This document shows positions 27,905-39,962 of a stretch of 64,000 bases of DNA, in pieces (position 1 is the stretch's first letter; each line of letters starts with the position of its first letter). The stretch spans positions 88,320,588 through 88,384,587 of the forward strand of contig CM066987.1 in the NCBI GenBank assembly GCA_033977485.1, in the 5' to 3' direction. The notes under the pieces were generated by a model, which worked only from the letters and a program-made list of their open reading frames with translations, was not told the DNA's origin and did not search any database. The translations under genes were made by a program, and so were the position numbers. Source of the stretch: Hydrangea macrophylla. Taxonomy: Eukaryota > Streptophyta > Magnoliopsida > Cornales > Hydrangeaceae.

Positions 27905-27947
27905 CGCTCCCGCCCCCGCCCCCGCCCCCGCCCCCGCCCCCGCTTCC
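27905..27947. repeat. (CCCGCC)n hexamer tract
   Basis: About six CCCGCC units 20 bp inside the right tip of copy 1. Copy 2 has the shorter, decayed CCGTCCCCGCCGCCGC at the same place. Confidence 0.9.
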
Positions 27948-28610
27948 GCTTCGTGCTTCTAAGGTTGAGATCACCTAATTGTCCATAAACATACTACGAT
28001 AAGAAATATAACAATAGGCATGGGAAAACTAAGTTCAACAACAATATTAAAACTTAAACCACGATAAGGTCTTACAAAATATTACAAACCATAGTATCCG
28101 AATTAAAACATAAGTAGTCTTAAGGCATCAATGCCGACTACAAAACATAGTCCATAGATAAAAGATTACGCCTAGAAGTAGAGTCTTCTACTGACGTATC
28201 CATAACCTTCCTCGTAGTAATCCCCCTCCAGATATTCATCCCCAGCGTAGTCCTCGGCGGCATAGGCACCATCGTTATGCCCTCCTTCGGCTTGATTCCT
28301 GTTTGCTCGTTATCAAAATCTAAAAAGGCTAGACAGGGAAGGCCCAGTAGCATAAAAGACCGTCAACTTCAAGAGGCGAGTGAGCATAGGAACTCAAGCG
28401 GTGCCAACAAGTATGACAGTTTATATCATTTCATTATTCAAAAGATTCATTATCCTTAGAGAGTTAGAAAAACTTTATCCAAGTTATAAACAGTCACGAC
28501 CCATCCCGATACGGGCGGAAATAGGACACGTGGCACGCCACCAAGGCTTATCTAATTTATTTAAAGTGTTGTAAAAAATTGGCAAAAAAAAAAATTGGCA
28601 ACACATTTTA

Positions 28611-30544
28611 TTACTTACCTTCCTCAACTTTGTCAAGATTGTCTAAATCCTCCTCAACACTAACTTGGCGAGATTTGGGACGCAACCAATCCTGAGCACA
28701 TATAATGGCTTGTACTATCTTCGGAGTCGAGGAGCTCCTAAATGCATCAAGAACACGCCCTCCGGTACTAAATGCTGACTCAGATGCCGCTATACTAATA
28801 GGAACTGCCAATACATCACGGGTCATCTGTGCAAGGATAGGAAAACGAGGCAATTTAACCTTCCACCACTTCAAGATGTCAAACCTATCATCATCCTCCT
28901 CGGTAGCCTCACCAAGACACCTATCTAATTCCGACTTAGCATCCACATTCCCACTTTCAAGCTTAAACTGGTTGTACTCTTTCTTCAATAAAAATTCCTC
29001 CTATTATTAGGCTCCACATCCATTGTCACATTAGATTGTCTCGTTGATGGTCGAGAAGATGAAGATGTAGCGGTTTCGGGTGAGTTTAGTCGTTCATACT
29101 CTTTAAACATATTAAATATTGCATCTTTCACCAACAAAAAGAGGTTGTGTTCCCCAATTTCCCGGTACATTTTTTTAATGGCAAACTCCACAAACCCAAA
29201 CTTGTGTCAAGGATCCAATACCAAAGCAATAAAAATCAATAAGTTCATTTTTTCCGGATCTCCCCAATATTTGTCATACTTAGCTCTCATCTTTGTTGCC
29301 ATAAAACTCATTTCAATATCATCACTAGATTGCATCTCTTTCAACAAAGTCAATACATCACTAATTTCACTAATGAATGCATTGGATGTGACATATAAAG
29401 AGCTAGAGATCCTCAATGTTAGGTGATAAAAGTGTTCCAAAAATCAAACTAAACACCTTACATTAGCCCAATCTTCTTCCCTTGGTACCCCTTTGTCCTC
29501 GCTAGTCGTTAGATGAGAGTTATAAGTTGAATCTTGCAAGCTATACCTCTCAAAAGCTCTCTCAAACTTCTCGGCAGTATCTAACATTAAATGTGGAGTT
29601 CCACCTAGTGGGAACATCAAGACATAACAATTTTCTACTCTCAATCTTCTCAAACTCAACACACTCTTTGAATCTTCTTAATCTAGCTGGTAATTGCCTA
29701 ACAAATCTCACAGCCCCACGAACTCGAGCATCAAAATCACCTACTTTTTTTATGCCCCCTAACACATTTGTACCCCAAGTGTCAAACCTCCTCTTCAAGT
29801 ATGCAATTGCCACATCGTTAGAACTAGCATTATCAACAGTAATGGCCAACACTCACCTCTATGACTTTTAATTGGACAAAAATTCAAAAAAAAAATTTGC
29901 AAAGTCCAATTGTTGTCAATAAAGTGTACTGTGAGAACCATACAGTTGATTCTTTGCAAAGATGACCAGGTGTCTGTGGTAAGACAAACCCTCCTATTAA
30001 GTTCCTTAAACAAAAATTACAATTTTGACTTCTCTTGCAAATAGAAATCATAACAATCTCTATTGATAGTTCTTCATGATGGAAGATGGAAGTCCGGGGG
30101 TAATGCAATTGAGACAAATCGTTGAAACCTAGGACGCTCAACAAAACTAAATGGGAGCTCATCAGTAATTAACATCTCACCGAGTGCCTTCCTAGCAGCC
30201 TCACACTCAAATCTGCAAGTGCCCATTGTACACCCTGTTTCACTACCGCCTGATTGAAACCCAGCAAGTTTTGTTTGGCTAGAATCATGGTTGTATGGGT
30301 TTGACTTACAAACAACCAAGTGATTTTTCATTGAACCAGTCCCACATGTTTTTGGATCCGCCGCATACTGTTTTTCACAATAGTTACACTTCGCTTTCTT
30401 CTCACCATTCTCATCAGTGTACTTAGTAAAATGACTCGAAACCATTGATCTTGGCTTTATCGATTTCCTTTTTTTTTCCGGTAACGAATTTGCAGTGCCA
30501 CTATCAATGTCAATATTTTCGATGTTCACACTTTGATTCGACAT
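28611..30544 (-). pseudogene. hAT transposase (RICESLEEPER/Tam3-like), frameshifted and deleted
   Basis: Start ATG at 30544. The N-terminal frame (to 30074) has a BED zinc finger: CNYCEKQYAADPKTCGTGSM, then KNHLVVC. Later frames carry the catalytic-core motifs: RRVCLTTDTWSSLQRINCMV (about 29985), LAITVDNASSND (about 29850), then RWNSTFNV (about 29580). The C-terminal dimerisation region near 28860-28690 includes WWKVKLPRFPILAQM and SIAASESAFSTGGRVLD. The order is that of a complete hAT transposase. At least four frame changes occur, and about 25 residues appear to be missing between the SHRGE segment and LAITVDN (near 29852). It would bind hAT ends and cut DNA; this copy is dead. It is the only transposase seen inside the 22318-32939 element. 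Confidence 0.85.
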
Positions 30545-30709
30545 AGAGTTGTTTTAAACAATCCAAGTCATTAGCTATTTTAAATTTTTAACATGTAAAC
30601 CATATTAACTATTAACTATTAAGCTATTACAGTCATTACTTAATACTTACTACATTCTACTTCAATTAACTATTAAGCTAGTACAGTCTACTTAATACTT
30701 ACTATAGTC

Positions 30710-31742
30710 CTTAGAAGCAGGAATCGCCTATATGGCTTTCGAATCTCACCAAAAATCGCGGTTCCGCGGTTCTTAGTGAGAATCGTCTGAGAACCACAAT
30801 TCTATCACCGGAGATTCACGATTCTCAACCTGAAGATTCGTTTCCACCCAAGTGAACAAGAAGAAGAAGAAGAAGACCAGAAAGAGAAAGAAAAAGATAG
30901 AAGACAACGGAAAGAGAAAGAAGAACAAAATCTTGCGATGGTAGTCGCGAATCATCGCCTTCCTCCTCCCGATCGTCATTCCTCTTCACTGTGAAACTCT
31001 AGCCGTGAAGCTGATCTCTCTTCTTTCTCTTCATCTCTCTTCGTGTGAAACACAAGCAGCCGATTTGAAATTAGCTGCGAGTAGCAGCCCTGAGAGAACT
31101 GGAAACCCTAGAGTGTTGTTTTGGGAAGATAAGTTTAGTAGTTTGGGTACTAAATACCATATTTACCCTTTCTTTATCTTTATCTTTATCTTTCTTATTA
31201 CTACAATTCTAAGTTTCTAACACTATTTTAACATGTTGCCCTTTATCAAATTTCAGCAACCCACGTGATTGTCTGACAAAAGCTTTGTAACAGATACTTT
31301 TTGAGAGAGAGAGAGAGAGAGAATTATACAGGGCATGTGGGAATAAATAAAGAAAAAAGGTGAAAGGTCCTAAAAAGCAAACCTAAAGGCTGTCCACTGT
31401 GTTCTAAAAAAAAATAATCAAATGCTGCCCACTATATATATATATATATATATTACATTATTTTATGAGAGTATATATATTACATAGTATCACTAAAGCC
31501 ATTCATTTTAAATATTTGTAGATAGTATCACTTACAATTTTAACTCAACCTTAAACCAATTATACTTTTATAATTTACTACAACTCTTAAGAGTCTTTTA
31601 TAGCTATATATTTAAAATACTATTTTTATATTAATTATTGTAGACGCTTCCTAGCCACTCCAAACTTCAGACTCTTCTAGGTATCTCCGCTTCCCCGTCC
31701 CCGCCGCCGCTCCCGCTCCCGCTCCCACTTCGTGCTTCTAAG
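30710..31742. mobile_element. Non-autonomous hAT element, copy 2
   Basis: Termini CTTAGAAGCAGGAATCG and CACTTCGTGCTTCTAAG. Perfect 8-bp target duplication CTATAGTC (30702-30709 and 31743-31750). Shares both ends with copy 1 (about 120 bp left, about 110 bp right), but the middle differs and again looks like a 5' leader (GTGAAACTCTAGCCGTGAAG). 1,033 bp. It inserted in the 5' part of the larger hAT element. Confidence 0.92.
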
Positions 31743-31944
31743 CTATAGTCTACTTACTTAATACTTTCTTAATACTTACTACAGTCTACTTCAATAATTC
31801 AATTAACTATTAAGCTCCTAATTCCTTTCCTAAGTTCTGAAATCACAAAGCATTAGCACTTTAGTCATTACTTAATACTTACTACAGTCTACATTAGCAC
31901 AGTTGACAGTACCTTACTACCTTAAATTATTACAATTTACAACT

Positions 31945-32175
31945 ATGATTTAGCATGGTACCTTCAAAATTTACAAATTTACAAATTACTAGCAGTGAAG
32001 CCCAGTAGGCGGTAGCAATTTAGCATGGAACCTTCAAAATTTACAAATTACTAGATGTGAAGCACAGTAGCAATTTATCATGGTACATTGGTACCTTCAA
32101 GGCTTCAAAATTTACAAATTACAAGCAGTGAAGCACAGTAGCAATTTAGCATGGTACCTTTAAAATTTACAACTA
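31945..32175. repeat. About 65-bp tandem repeat, 3-4 copies
   Basis: The unit GCAATTTAGCATGGTACCTT-CAAAATTTACAAATTACTAG-CAGTGAAGCACAGTA is repeated with small indels. Lies in the subterminal part of the large hAT element, where transposase-binding repeats are expected. Confidence 0.8.
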
Positions 32176-33003
32176 TGATTTTGAAAAAAAAAAAATATAG
32201 GTATTAAACTATTATAAGTTCTGAAATCACAAAGTAATTGCAAAGTTACTATTAATATATTACACAATTTATACTAAATTCCAAAGTCACAAAGTAAAAT
32301 TAGTAAATCACAAAGTTAAACCATTTACAAGTCACAAAGTAAATCACAAAGAAACCCTAAATCCTAAATTCTAAGTTAGATCAGACTCATCAGAGTAATA
32401 TTCAAAGAATCAGAGACTGAGAAGATGTCACATGAGATGAGAATCATGAGATCTAAAGATTTAGATGATAAAAACTAAGAAATTACCTATATAGATGAAA
32501 GAGAGACCAAGAGAGTGTATGTGTGTCGAGCTGTCGCCGGACCGGGTCGAAGAGAGAGACTGAGACTCTCTAAGAGAGTCGCCGGACCGCCGGTCACCTG
32601 AGATGAGAGAGAAATGGCTGTGTGGATGGGGTCTTGGGGAAGGCCGGAGGTGAGGAGGTGAGAGGTCTGCTGCGGCGTGTGTGTGGGTCTGGAGGAGTTG
32701 AGTTGCTACCCACCTTCCCAAATGAAGTAAAGGGAACAAAGTCTAAACCTAAAATATAAAAATCCAACATTTTATATTTCCAAGAAGTTTGGTTTTTCGG
32801 TTCGGGTTCAGATTTTAGTACCGAAAATCGAAGTGTAAGTATATTTTGGTTCGGTTTTAAACTAAAATAAGTTTAGTTCGGTTTAAAAATTCGGGTTCAT
32901 GTCAGTTTTTCAGGTTGGCTTGAACTATGCCAACTCCTACCAAAAAGACAAGTACGCCCATAACCCATGTGACGAACACTAATTAGGCGACCTTCTTTCT
33001 TAT

Positions 33004-33250
33004 TATATGATTATTTTTTGGCTTAACAACACTTTAGAATCTAGTATTTATATCTATATTTTGGGCCTTCTGTTTTCGATTACAACACTTTAAGAACTAC
33101 AATTTCAGTATTATTTTAATTAAGAACACTTGTAACACCGTTAGGGAAAAAGGACGAAAAAACTCATTTTGGCACCAAAACTTGTGAGTCTTGGTCTCTC
33201 TATTTCACTATATATTTTCTATGTTGGTCGTATACGTATATCGTATGTAT
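33004..33250. repeat. Left arm of a long-TIR MITE split by the next element
   Basis: Inverted match to 41820-42010. Shared blocks are CTTGTAACACCG, AAAAAGGACG and CATTTTGG(C/T)(A/G)CCAAAAC, then GTGAGTCTT. Arm length is about 190 bp. Confidence 0.75.
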
Positions 33251-33259
33251 ATAACTATA

Positions 33260-34590
33260 TGATGTTGTCAAAATCAAGATATAAAAGTATACTTTACTTT
33301 TCTAAAAATTTGTAGCAGTGAAAGTAAAGATCGAACCCACAGAGATTGAAATACAGTGCTTTAATTTTAAAACCTAAATCTAATTAATTAAGAAAAACAG
33401 ATTTTGATTTGATTTTAATTAAACTAAGAACAATAAAAGTAAATCTAAATTATGAAAGTAATTAAAGTTGTTTTAAAGATATTTGAAGGGAAATTAGGAT
33501 TGCAAATCCACCACTAGCTTCATAATAAGGGTATTTACGAATTACTTTAGCTTATTAAGTTGGATGATAATGGGGAATTATAACTACAAGCCCAATTCCT
33601 CCGTCAAGAAAATAACTATGGTTCAAGCACCAACATAATCCATCTTCGGTTAGCACGAATTATCCCACGCTAAACTAGGATTGTGGTATAATCCGTCTAA
33701 TCTAGGCATGGACTATTCGGATACTTGATAGCACAATTCAATTTAAGCACCATTATATGTGAATAATCTAAACAAGCACAGCAAGCATAGGTCATTGGGC
33801 ACACTACCATCAAAATAGATCTAAGACAAGAATAGATTTTGAAAGTAACGATTTAATCAATAAAAGCACGATTTATTTATAAAAATCCTCGGAACATGTA
33901 ACTGTCATCCATACATAATAAAACTAAAATAAAAACATAAAATACATCCTATTACTTGACTAGGGTTTCATTGAAACCCTAGATCTAGAGTCTAGTTGTC
34001 CATAGAAGCGGCGGATGGCAAAAGGTTGATGGAGGAGGCCATGGACATCCTTGGTCTTCTTCTTCTTCTTCTCCTTGCTTCCCTCCCTTCAATGGCTGAA
34101 AATGTGGTTGTATATTGTGTGTATAACAATTGTCAACCCTTTAATTGAAGTAAAATAGGATATATATATATATATATATATATAGATTTTATAACAAGTT
34201 TTGGAAGCTTTCCTAACCCGAAACGTACTAAAGCTGCTTTATTTTGCAATCTGGACGTAATTAGGTTGTTTCGTTTGCGTAGGAATCATCAATAGAGTGA
34301 AGTACGCAAGTTCCATTTTTGCATAGGTCGCGCAAGCGGGCCGCGCGAGCGCGATATTGGGACCTCGCGCGAGCGATTTCCTGGGTTTCGCACGAGCGGG
34401 TCGCGCGCGCGATATGGATTTTCTTGCTTCTTTTGCTCTGCTTTTTCACCCCATTTAACTTGGTTTACTTGATTTCTTCCAAAACCTATCAGAAAATAGA
34501 AAACGAAGTAAGAATATATAAAAACAGGATAAAAAGGTACTAACAAACGTAAGTTAAGGCATATAATTAGGATCTGTTCTCTCCCGATCA
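33260..34590 (-). repeat. 3' LTR of the gag-protease element
   Basis: 1,331 bp; includes a (TA)n tract (34160-34184) longer than in the other LTR, and the CTCGCGCGAG palindrome cluster near 34328-34405. Confidence 0.92.
34328..34405. repeat. TCGCGCGA palindrome cluster in the 3' LTR
   Basis: Exact CTCGCGCGAG at 34364-34373, with variants TCGCGCAAGCG, CCGCGCGAGCG, TCGCACGAGCG and TCGCGCGCGCG around it. GC-rich in otherwise AT-rich DNA. Same cluster in the 5' LTR at 41515-41598. Confidence 0.85.
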
Positions 34591-37265
34591 CACCCCCAAA
34601 CTTACATTTTACTAGTCCTCGAGCAAAAAGAACAGAAAAATAAAACTACTAATAAAAATCTATTCCATTTTCGCATGGATCGCGATTGCATTTAGCTTAT
34701 ACAATAAGCCTTTTAAACCTCTAGGTGTCCCTAGTCGGACGAGTGAAGTCTCGTGAGGGTTCTCGTCAACAAGTCACCCACAACCATCTTTATTAATTTG
34801 TAAATTTAAAAAAATTTTATTCAAACGAAAAACAAACCAATCAATACTCCTTATCATAGAACGATGATTTGAAATAGAATAACGAACAAGAAGAATCACA
34901 ATGAAACATCCACCTAAATCAAGAAAAACAATCCCAAGCACATGTATCGTATAAATCAATAGAGTTTTTCATAAAATTGCACATATGTGATATGGTAGTC
35001 AAATGAACACGCGCATGTCATGAACTTGGAATATAACTCGGATAACCATCAAACTATGTCTCGACTACGAATCTTTCACAATATCAATTACACTCTAAAA
35101 TGAAACACTCAGAAACAGGTGTAATTTTTCTAAAATATGTAAGGAAAGGAAATATGTTTTCAAAACGAGAAATGCTCACATATGACTCGAAAAAGACGCA
35201 TGACACGAAAGAACAGTAGTCTCATGGATTGGATGCCAACAGTCAAGAAAAATTACTCATTACCATGTTTTAATCCCCCTCCCATCGTTTATATATCCAA
35301 ACCATGTTTCATAGGATCAAATAGAACTTTTCAAAGGTTGTAATGTGGCTCGACCAATGAAAAAGGATAGAAATGATTCATTAGGTAGTTTTCAGAATGG
35401 CATTGTAAGGGATGTTCGATTTCTTTCATTCGTCTCTTCTACCAACTTCATCATTTCATTCTCTTCTTTTCATTCTTTTCAATTTTTTCCCCTTCTGTTT
35501 CTTTTTCTTTTCTTCTTTTTTTTTTCTTTTTCTTTTCTTTTCTCTATTCTTTTCCTCTTCGTTGCTTTTGAAACAAATATTCATTGAATACCAAGGCAAC
35601 CACCCCAAACATCATCTTATTTTCTTTTTCTTCTCAATCACACATCACCTTAACACCACTAAAAGTTAATCAATCTTTCAGGGGTGAACTCCAAGTTGGC
35701 CAAATTGGAGCAAAAACAGGATAATGGTAATTAAAGAAAAAAAAATGGCATTTTAACGGCTCAAGAGGCGAACTAAGGACATTTATCATTTATAGGTCAG
35801 CAGTAAACAAAGAGGGTCTACCATCATTTCCTATGGTCATATGGTTCTTTAATGTTTACGACGGAAGATTATTTAGCATGGTAGAAAATATTTTAACTTG
35901 ACTATCAACCAAAAAAAGAATAATGAGACTAAACAACAAGTTAATGCGCTATTTCAGTGAAATTCGACAAACACAATGTATTTATAACCCTCTATAAAGA
36001 AAAGATAGGCTCAAAACCTCACCGGGCTTAGTCTCCACCTTATGTTATCTAGAAATCCGAATCATATTACAGTTCACATCAAACATGTATTCAAGCGACT
36101 ACGTGTAGTGCATAGGTTTGTGTGCAAAACTATGATATAAAACTACGATTCGAACGATACATGACCTAAAACGTCATATCATGACTTCAGCAAATGTGTA
36201 ATCACATATTCTCTTGTTTACCATTCTATAACAATCCAAGTTACATAACAAGATGTATCAAATTTATATTGCAAAAACGTCGGTAATCATCGTTTATTTA
36301 AGCACAAGTATCGAAAATTTTTTGAAAAATTTAGTGTAATAATAATAATGTGAGTACATACCCCCAAACCTAAACCTTTCATTGTCCCCAATGAAACAAT
36401 AAAATGAAAGAAAGGAAAGTACGTAAGGAAGGAACGATAATACCTCGATCTCGGCAAACACAAACTAGGTGAACATACAATAATATGGAATCAAAGTTCA
36501 ATTACTCCAAACGGAGCACTATTTCACCTGTTAATACTTAACAAAAGAAAATTAACCAAGCAAATAAATAATAAAAGCTAACATATAAGTTTTTTTTTTT
36601 ATTATTAATTAGAAACTAAACTATAAGTAAAAGAACGTAATGAAAAGAAAACAAATAGAAACAAAACTATCTAAACAAAGACAAACTTAAATGAAAAGAA
36701 CTGAAAAGAACAAACAGAAAAGAAAATAACTAACCAGGTGCGGGAAACAGAAGGTAAAAGAACAACAAGAAAAAGTGGGAAATCCCCACCTCGCGCGAGC
36801 GACCCTCGCTCGCGCGAATCCCTCCGCGAGGTAAACCTGAGGCCTCTTTATAATTATTTTTTTCAGAAAAGTTTATAAGGCACAAGCTCGCGCGAGCGGA
36901 ACGCGCGAGCGGACCCCTCACGCGCGCGAATTCAAGCACGAATAGATACTGAGACTATATATATAAAAAAAAAAAACTTGAAAATTTTTGTCTATGGGAG
37001 AATCTCGCGCGAGCGGGCCGCGCGAGCGACATGTCGCGCGAATGGGTCACGCGTGCGACTTTGGTCTTTTCCTCTTTTTTCTTTATTTTAATGTAAATAA
37101 GTGCAAAATAATTTTACTCCGACCCCCAAACCTATTCATAAAACTCAAAAAGGACTCAAAATCGACCAAAAACAATCAAAAATAAGAGAAACCGACGAAA
37201 TAAAGCTTGGGTTGACTCCCAAGAAGCGCTATCTTTTACGTCTTTAGCTAGACCATTCTAGCTCA
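34591..37265 (-). other. Non-coding 3' zone of the gag-protease element
   Basis: Next to the LTR is a polypurine tract (minus strand GTTTGGGGGTG). The block 34665-34790 (GCATTTAGC, ACAAGCCTTT, GACGAGT, TCTCGTGAGGGTT) matches 45180-45290 in the other Athila-like element, and CATTGTCCCCAATG (36388) matches 46681. T-rich DNA near 35440-35560 also has a counterpart at 45900-45990. Just after the protease stop, TAGCGCTTCTTGGGAGTCAA on the minus strand matches the phrase that commonly follows coding in Athila elements. Confidence 0.7.
36790..37060. repeat. TCGCGCGA palindrome clusters in the interior
   Basis: Exact CTCGCGCGAG at 36790-36799, 36887-36896 and 37004-37013, each with one to three degenerate neighbours (GCTCGCGCGAA, CGCGCGAGCGG, TCGCGCGAATG). 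Confidence 0.85.
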
Positions 37266-37269
37266 GGTC

Positions 37270-38271
37270 TTATGGAGGCTGAAACACGGACTTTGTACCC
37301 CTAAGGATATCAGGAAGAGCTCGGTGATAAGCAGAAATAATGTTGCTTTTGATTAATTCATTTAACAGATCATCCTTATTAGGTTCAAATCTATTTCTTA
37401 CCTTCTGAGTGAATTCATCATTAGGGTCCAGATTATTTAAATTCATCCGCTCATTACGAATTATATTATTTTCCTCACCCATATTCAGTTCTTTGTTAGG
37501 CCCAATATTATGTCTTACCTCACTCTCTGCCTCACATAGGTAATCGTCGTCTTTAGGAGGTTGATCCATAACATTAAAAATGTTCAATTTCAAGTTCATG
37601 TTCCCAAACGACACTTTCATTACCCCCGTCCTATAGTTAACACGAGCATTAGCAGTCGCTAAGAATGGACGGCCTAAGATGACAGGAGTGTGTTTCTTAG
37701 AATCTAGCACGGGTTCAGTGTCAAGGACCATGAAATCGACAGGATAATAGCATTTATCAACTTTAACCAAGACGTCCTCGACGATTCCTCTAGGTATTTT
37801 AATAGAACGATCCGCTAATTGTATTGTAACGGACGTAGGTTTAAGTTCAACTAGTCCTAGTTGTTTGTAGACGTGATAATGTAAGAGGTTAACACTAGCT
37901 CCTAAGTCAAGGAGAGCCCGATGAATAATAGTGGCACCTATGACACATGATATCGTAGGCATACCTGGATCTTTGTATTTCGGAGTAGCGTGTTGGAATA
38001 TTGAGCTAACTTTTTCTGTGAGAAAGACTTTTTTCGGAGTATGATTACGCAATTTACATTTTTGAGTGCATAGGTCTTTAAGACATTTAGCGTAAGCGGG
38101 AATTTGTTTAATAGCATCGAGGAATGGAATATTAATTTTAACTTGTTTAAATACCTCGAGTATATCCTCAACCTTTGACCCTTTCTTTGGAAAATTTGAT
38201 GGTTCATCAACGTTTGGTGGAAAAGGTAGTTTGGAATATACGTCGTCGGGACCGTTTCTTTTTCTTTTCAA
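37270..38271 (-). CDS. Athila-like aspartic protease region
   Basis: One open frame of 333 codons. Residues 36-66 (DILEVFKQVKINIPFLDAIK onward) are the conserved segment ahead of the protease. The active site ALLDLGASVNLL has DLGAS at residues 122-126. FMVLDTEPV and VILGRPFLATANA follow at about 180-210, as in retropepsins of this lineage. The last 90 residues are Asn- and Glu-rich and end SVFQPP at a stop. In complete relatives the reverse transcriptase follows; here there is none. The protease would cut the gag precursor during particle maturation. The frame is intact even though gag upstream is broken, so whether it is ever translated is doubtful. Confidence 0.8.
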   Translation of the reverse strand: MKRKRNGPDDVYSKLPFPPNVDEPSNFPKKGSKVEDILEVFKQVKINIPFLDAIKQIPAYAKCLKDLCTQKCKLRNHTPKKVFLTEKVSSIFQHATPKYKDPGMPTISCVIGATIIHRALLDLGASVNLLHYHVYKQLGLVELKPTSVTIQLADRSIKIPRGIVEDVLVKVDKCYYPVDFMVLDTEPVLDSKKHTPVILGRPFLATANARVNYRTGVMKVSFGNMNLKLNIFNVMDQPPKDDDYLCEAESEVRHNIGPNKELNMGEENNIIRNERMNLNNLDPNDEFTQKVRNRFEPNKDDLLNELIKSNIISAYHRALPDILRGTKSVFQPP

Positions 38272-38274
38272 ATT

Positions 38275-39962
38275 TTAATCGTCTCCTCCCCCTTTTTAGT
38301 ATTAGAGTTGATGTTCATATCTATCACATTCTCATTCGGAATTTCTATTACCTCTTCCTCTCGTGTAATTAATCTAGTTGAGACTGCGTTTACTTGCTCA
38401 TTTGACCCCTTAACCTCGTATTGTCCCTTAGGGTTTGAATTGTTTGACTAGGTAACGTCCCCTCGTTTCTACGACTCACCGCAGTAGCTAGTTGTCCCAT
38501 TTGGGATTCAAGCTTCGCAATGGATTGTGTGTGTGAGTGCACTATTTGTGCTTGTGTCTGTACTTGTGTTTCAATTTTATTAAGGGATGCCAACACCTTT
38601 TCCTCGAAAGCTTTACCCCTTGGAGGGTTCGGATTAGGAGGCGGTTGTTGGTATTGATTAGGTTGAAACTGAGGTCGATATGCATTAGGAAAATTAGTCG
38701 CCTTATTAGGATTATTATTATTATTATTTTTCCACGAGAAGTTAGGATGGTTTCTCCATGGCGCGTCCGAATTATTAGTAGTTGAATTATAATTATTTCG
38801 TGGGTATTGTTGAATAGAATTAATGTGTTTATCCACGAATTTCGGAAATTGACTTGCCGATGGACATGCAAGGATAGAATGTGACAGATCGGAACATATT
38901 GCACATACTTCATGAGCGGGTGGGGCTGTCGTTTGGTTCATTGTTAAAAGTCGGTCAAGTTTTTTAGATAGTTCCTGAAATTCTATTGAGTGGCTTGACT
39001 CAAACTTTACCTCACGTTTGGGTTGCTGATGATACCCCTCAGAACGTACCGACACTGTTTGATGCATCGAGTTCTCGCTTAACGTTTCAAAAATTTTCCA
39101 GGCCTCGTCGGCACTTTTGTGTAGGAAAGTACCTGCACAAACGGCATCGACGGTATTACGGATTGAGGGAATAAGTCCCTTATAAAAGACTTGAACTAAT
39201 TGCCATTTAGGAACCTGATGATATGGGAAGGAACGTAATAATTCTTTAAATTTCTCCCATGTGTCATAAAGTGTTTTCCCCATCTTGCATCACAAAATTA
39301 GTTATAGATTTTCTTATCTGATTAGTTCTTGTGATTGGGAAAAACTTTTGTAAAAATGCGTTGTGTAAGGCTTCCCAAGTTTTAATCGTGTTTGGCTCAA
39401 GTGATTGAAGTCAATACTTTGCTTTATCCTTTAAAGAGAATGGGAAGAGATGCAATTTTAAGTCATCATCAGTGAAATTTTGGATTTTTAATGTAGAGTA
39501 TATATCTTGGAAATCCCCTAAGTGCTGATAAGGGTCTTCATTTATACGGCCATACAAAGAAGGAAGTAGCGAGATGGTAGACAACTTTATCTCAAAGTGA
39601 GATGCCGTCGCCTCCGGTAATTCGATACCTACTTAAGGCGTGTAAGTCGTAGGAATAAAATAATCTTTAAGCGGAGGAGGTGGTGGTATATTAGGGTTAT
39701 TATTGTTATTTCCATTATTTTGATTATTTCCAATGTCGGCCATTGGAATAGGTTCTTTGTTGATAAAACGTGGTTTCTTTAGGTTTTTAATGGTACTACG
39801 TATTTCGGACTCAAACAACGATGATGGTTTCGGAGTTAATTCGTCGTCTATGGTTAACCTAGTTCTAGAAGTTATGTTTGAATACTTGTTAATTCTTAAT
39901 GTACGTTCAAGTTCAAGATCGCAAGGTTTTAATTCCGGTTTCCTCGAGCGTGTACCAAACAT
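38275..39962 (-). pseudogene. Athila-like gag, broken
   Basis: Starts at ATG 39962 (MFGTRSRKPELKPCDLELER, the usual opening of this lineage) and is broken by an in-frame stop at 39633-39635, a second stop near 39407 where the family has Trp, and a frameshift near 39280. The long frame 38390-39283 then carries the gag core (VFYKGLIPSIRNTVDAVCAG), a Cys/His segment (CAICSDLSHSILAC, like a CX2CX4HX4C knuckle), an Asn-rich tract and a terminal helix-like QTQAQIVHSHTQSIAKLESQ. A further frame change near 38390 precedes the protease frame. The capsid protein of the element; not functional here. Confidence 0.85.

Larger units (their letters stand above)
26973..27963. mobile_element. Non-autonomous hAT element, copy 1
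   Basis: Termini CTTAGAAGCAGGAATCG and CGCTTCGTGCTTCTAAG are inverted. A perfect 8-bp target duplication GTTGAGAT flanks it (26965-26972 and 27964-27971). The left half has repeated ACTCGCGATTCTCAC and CGCGGTTCTTAGTGAG blocks; the middle is a leader-like (CTT)n/(CT)n region. 991 bp, no transposase. Confidence 0.92.
26893..28535 (-). mobile_element. Gypsy LTR remnant ending GGGGCGTGACA, split by a hAT MITE
   Basis: On the minus strand it ends CTACCCTGGGGCGTGACA, closely like the LTR end at 59255-59272 (TACTCGGGGCGTGACA). Both are preceded by a block with GGGTCC, AAAATGG and TTTTT. Upstream, a frame reading EYLEGDYYEEGYGYV (about 28180-28230) resembles EYLEEGYGWDG at 58892 in the other LTR. 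The 991-bp MITE at 26973 interrupts it. The start near 28535 is uncertain. Confidence 0.45.
22318..32939 (-). mobile_element. Decayed hAT element, interrupted by other insertions
   Basis: The left end TAGGGGTGGGCAT and the right end ATGCCAACTCCTA are imperfect inverted repeats (11 of 13), each followed inward by the GGTTCGG-rich sequence typical of hAT tips. Flanking 8-mers GCAAGAAG (22310-22317) and CCAAAAAG (32940-32947) agree at six of eight positions. A hAT transposase relic lies inside on the minus strand. AAAAATTGGCA(A/G)CACATTT occurs at both 23215 and 28588, suggesting that the 5.4 kb between them was inserted or rearranged into the element. Confidence 0.6.
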
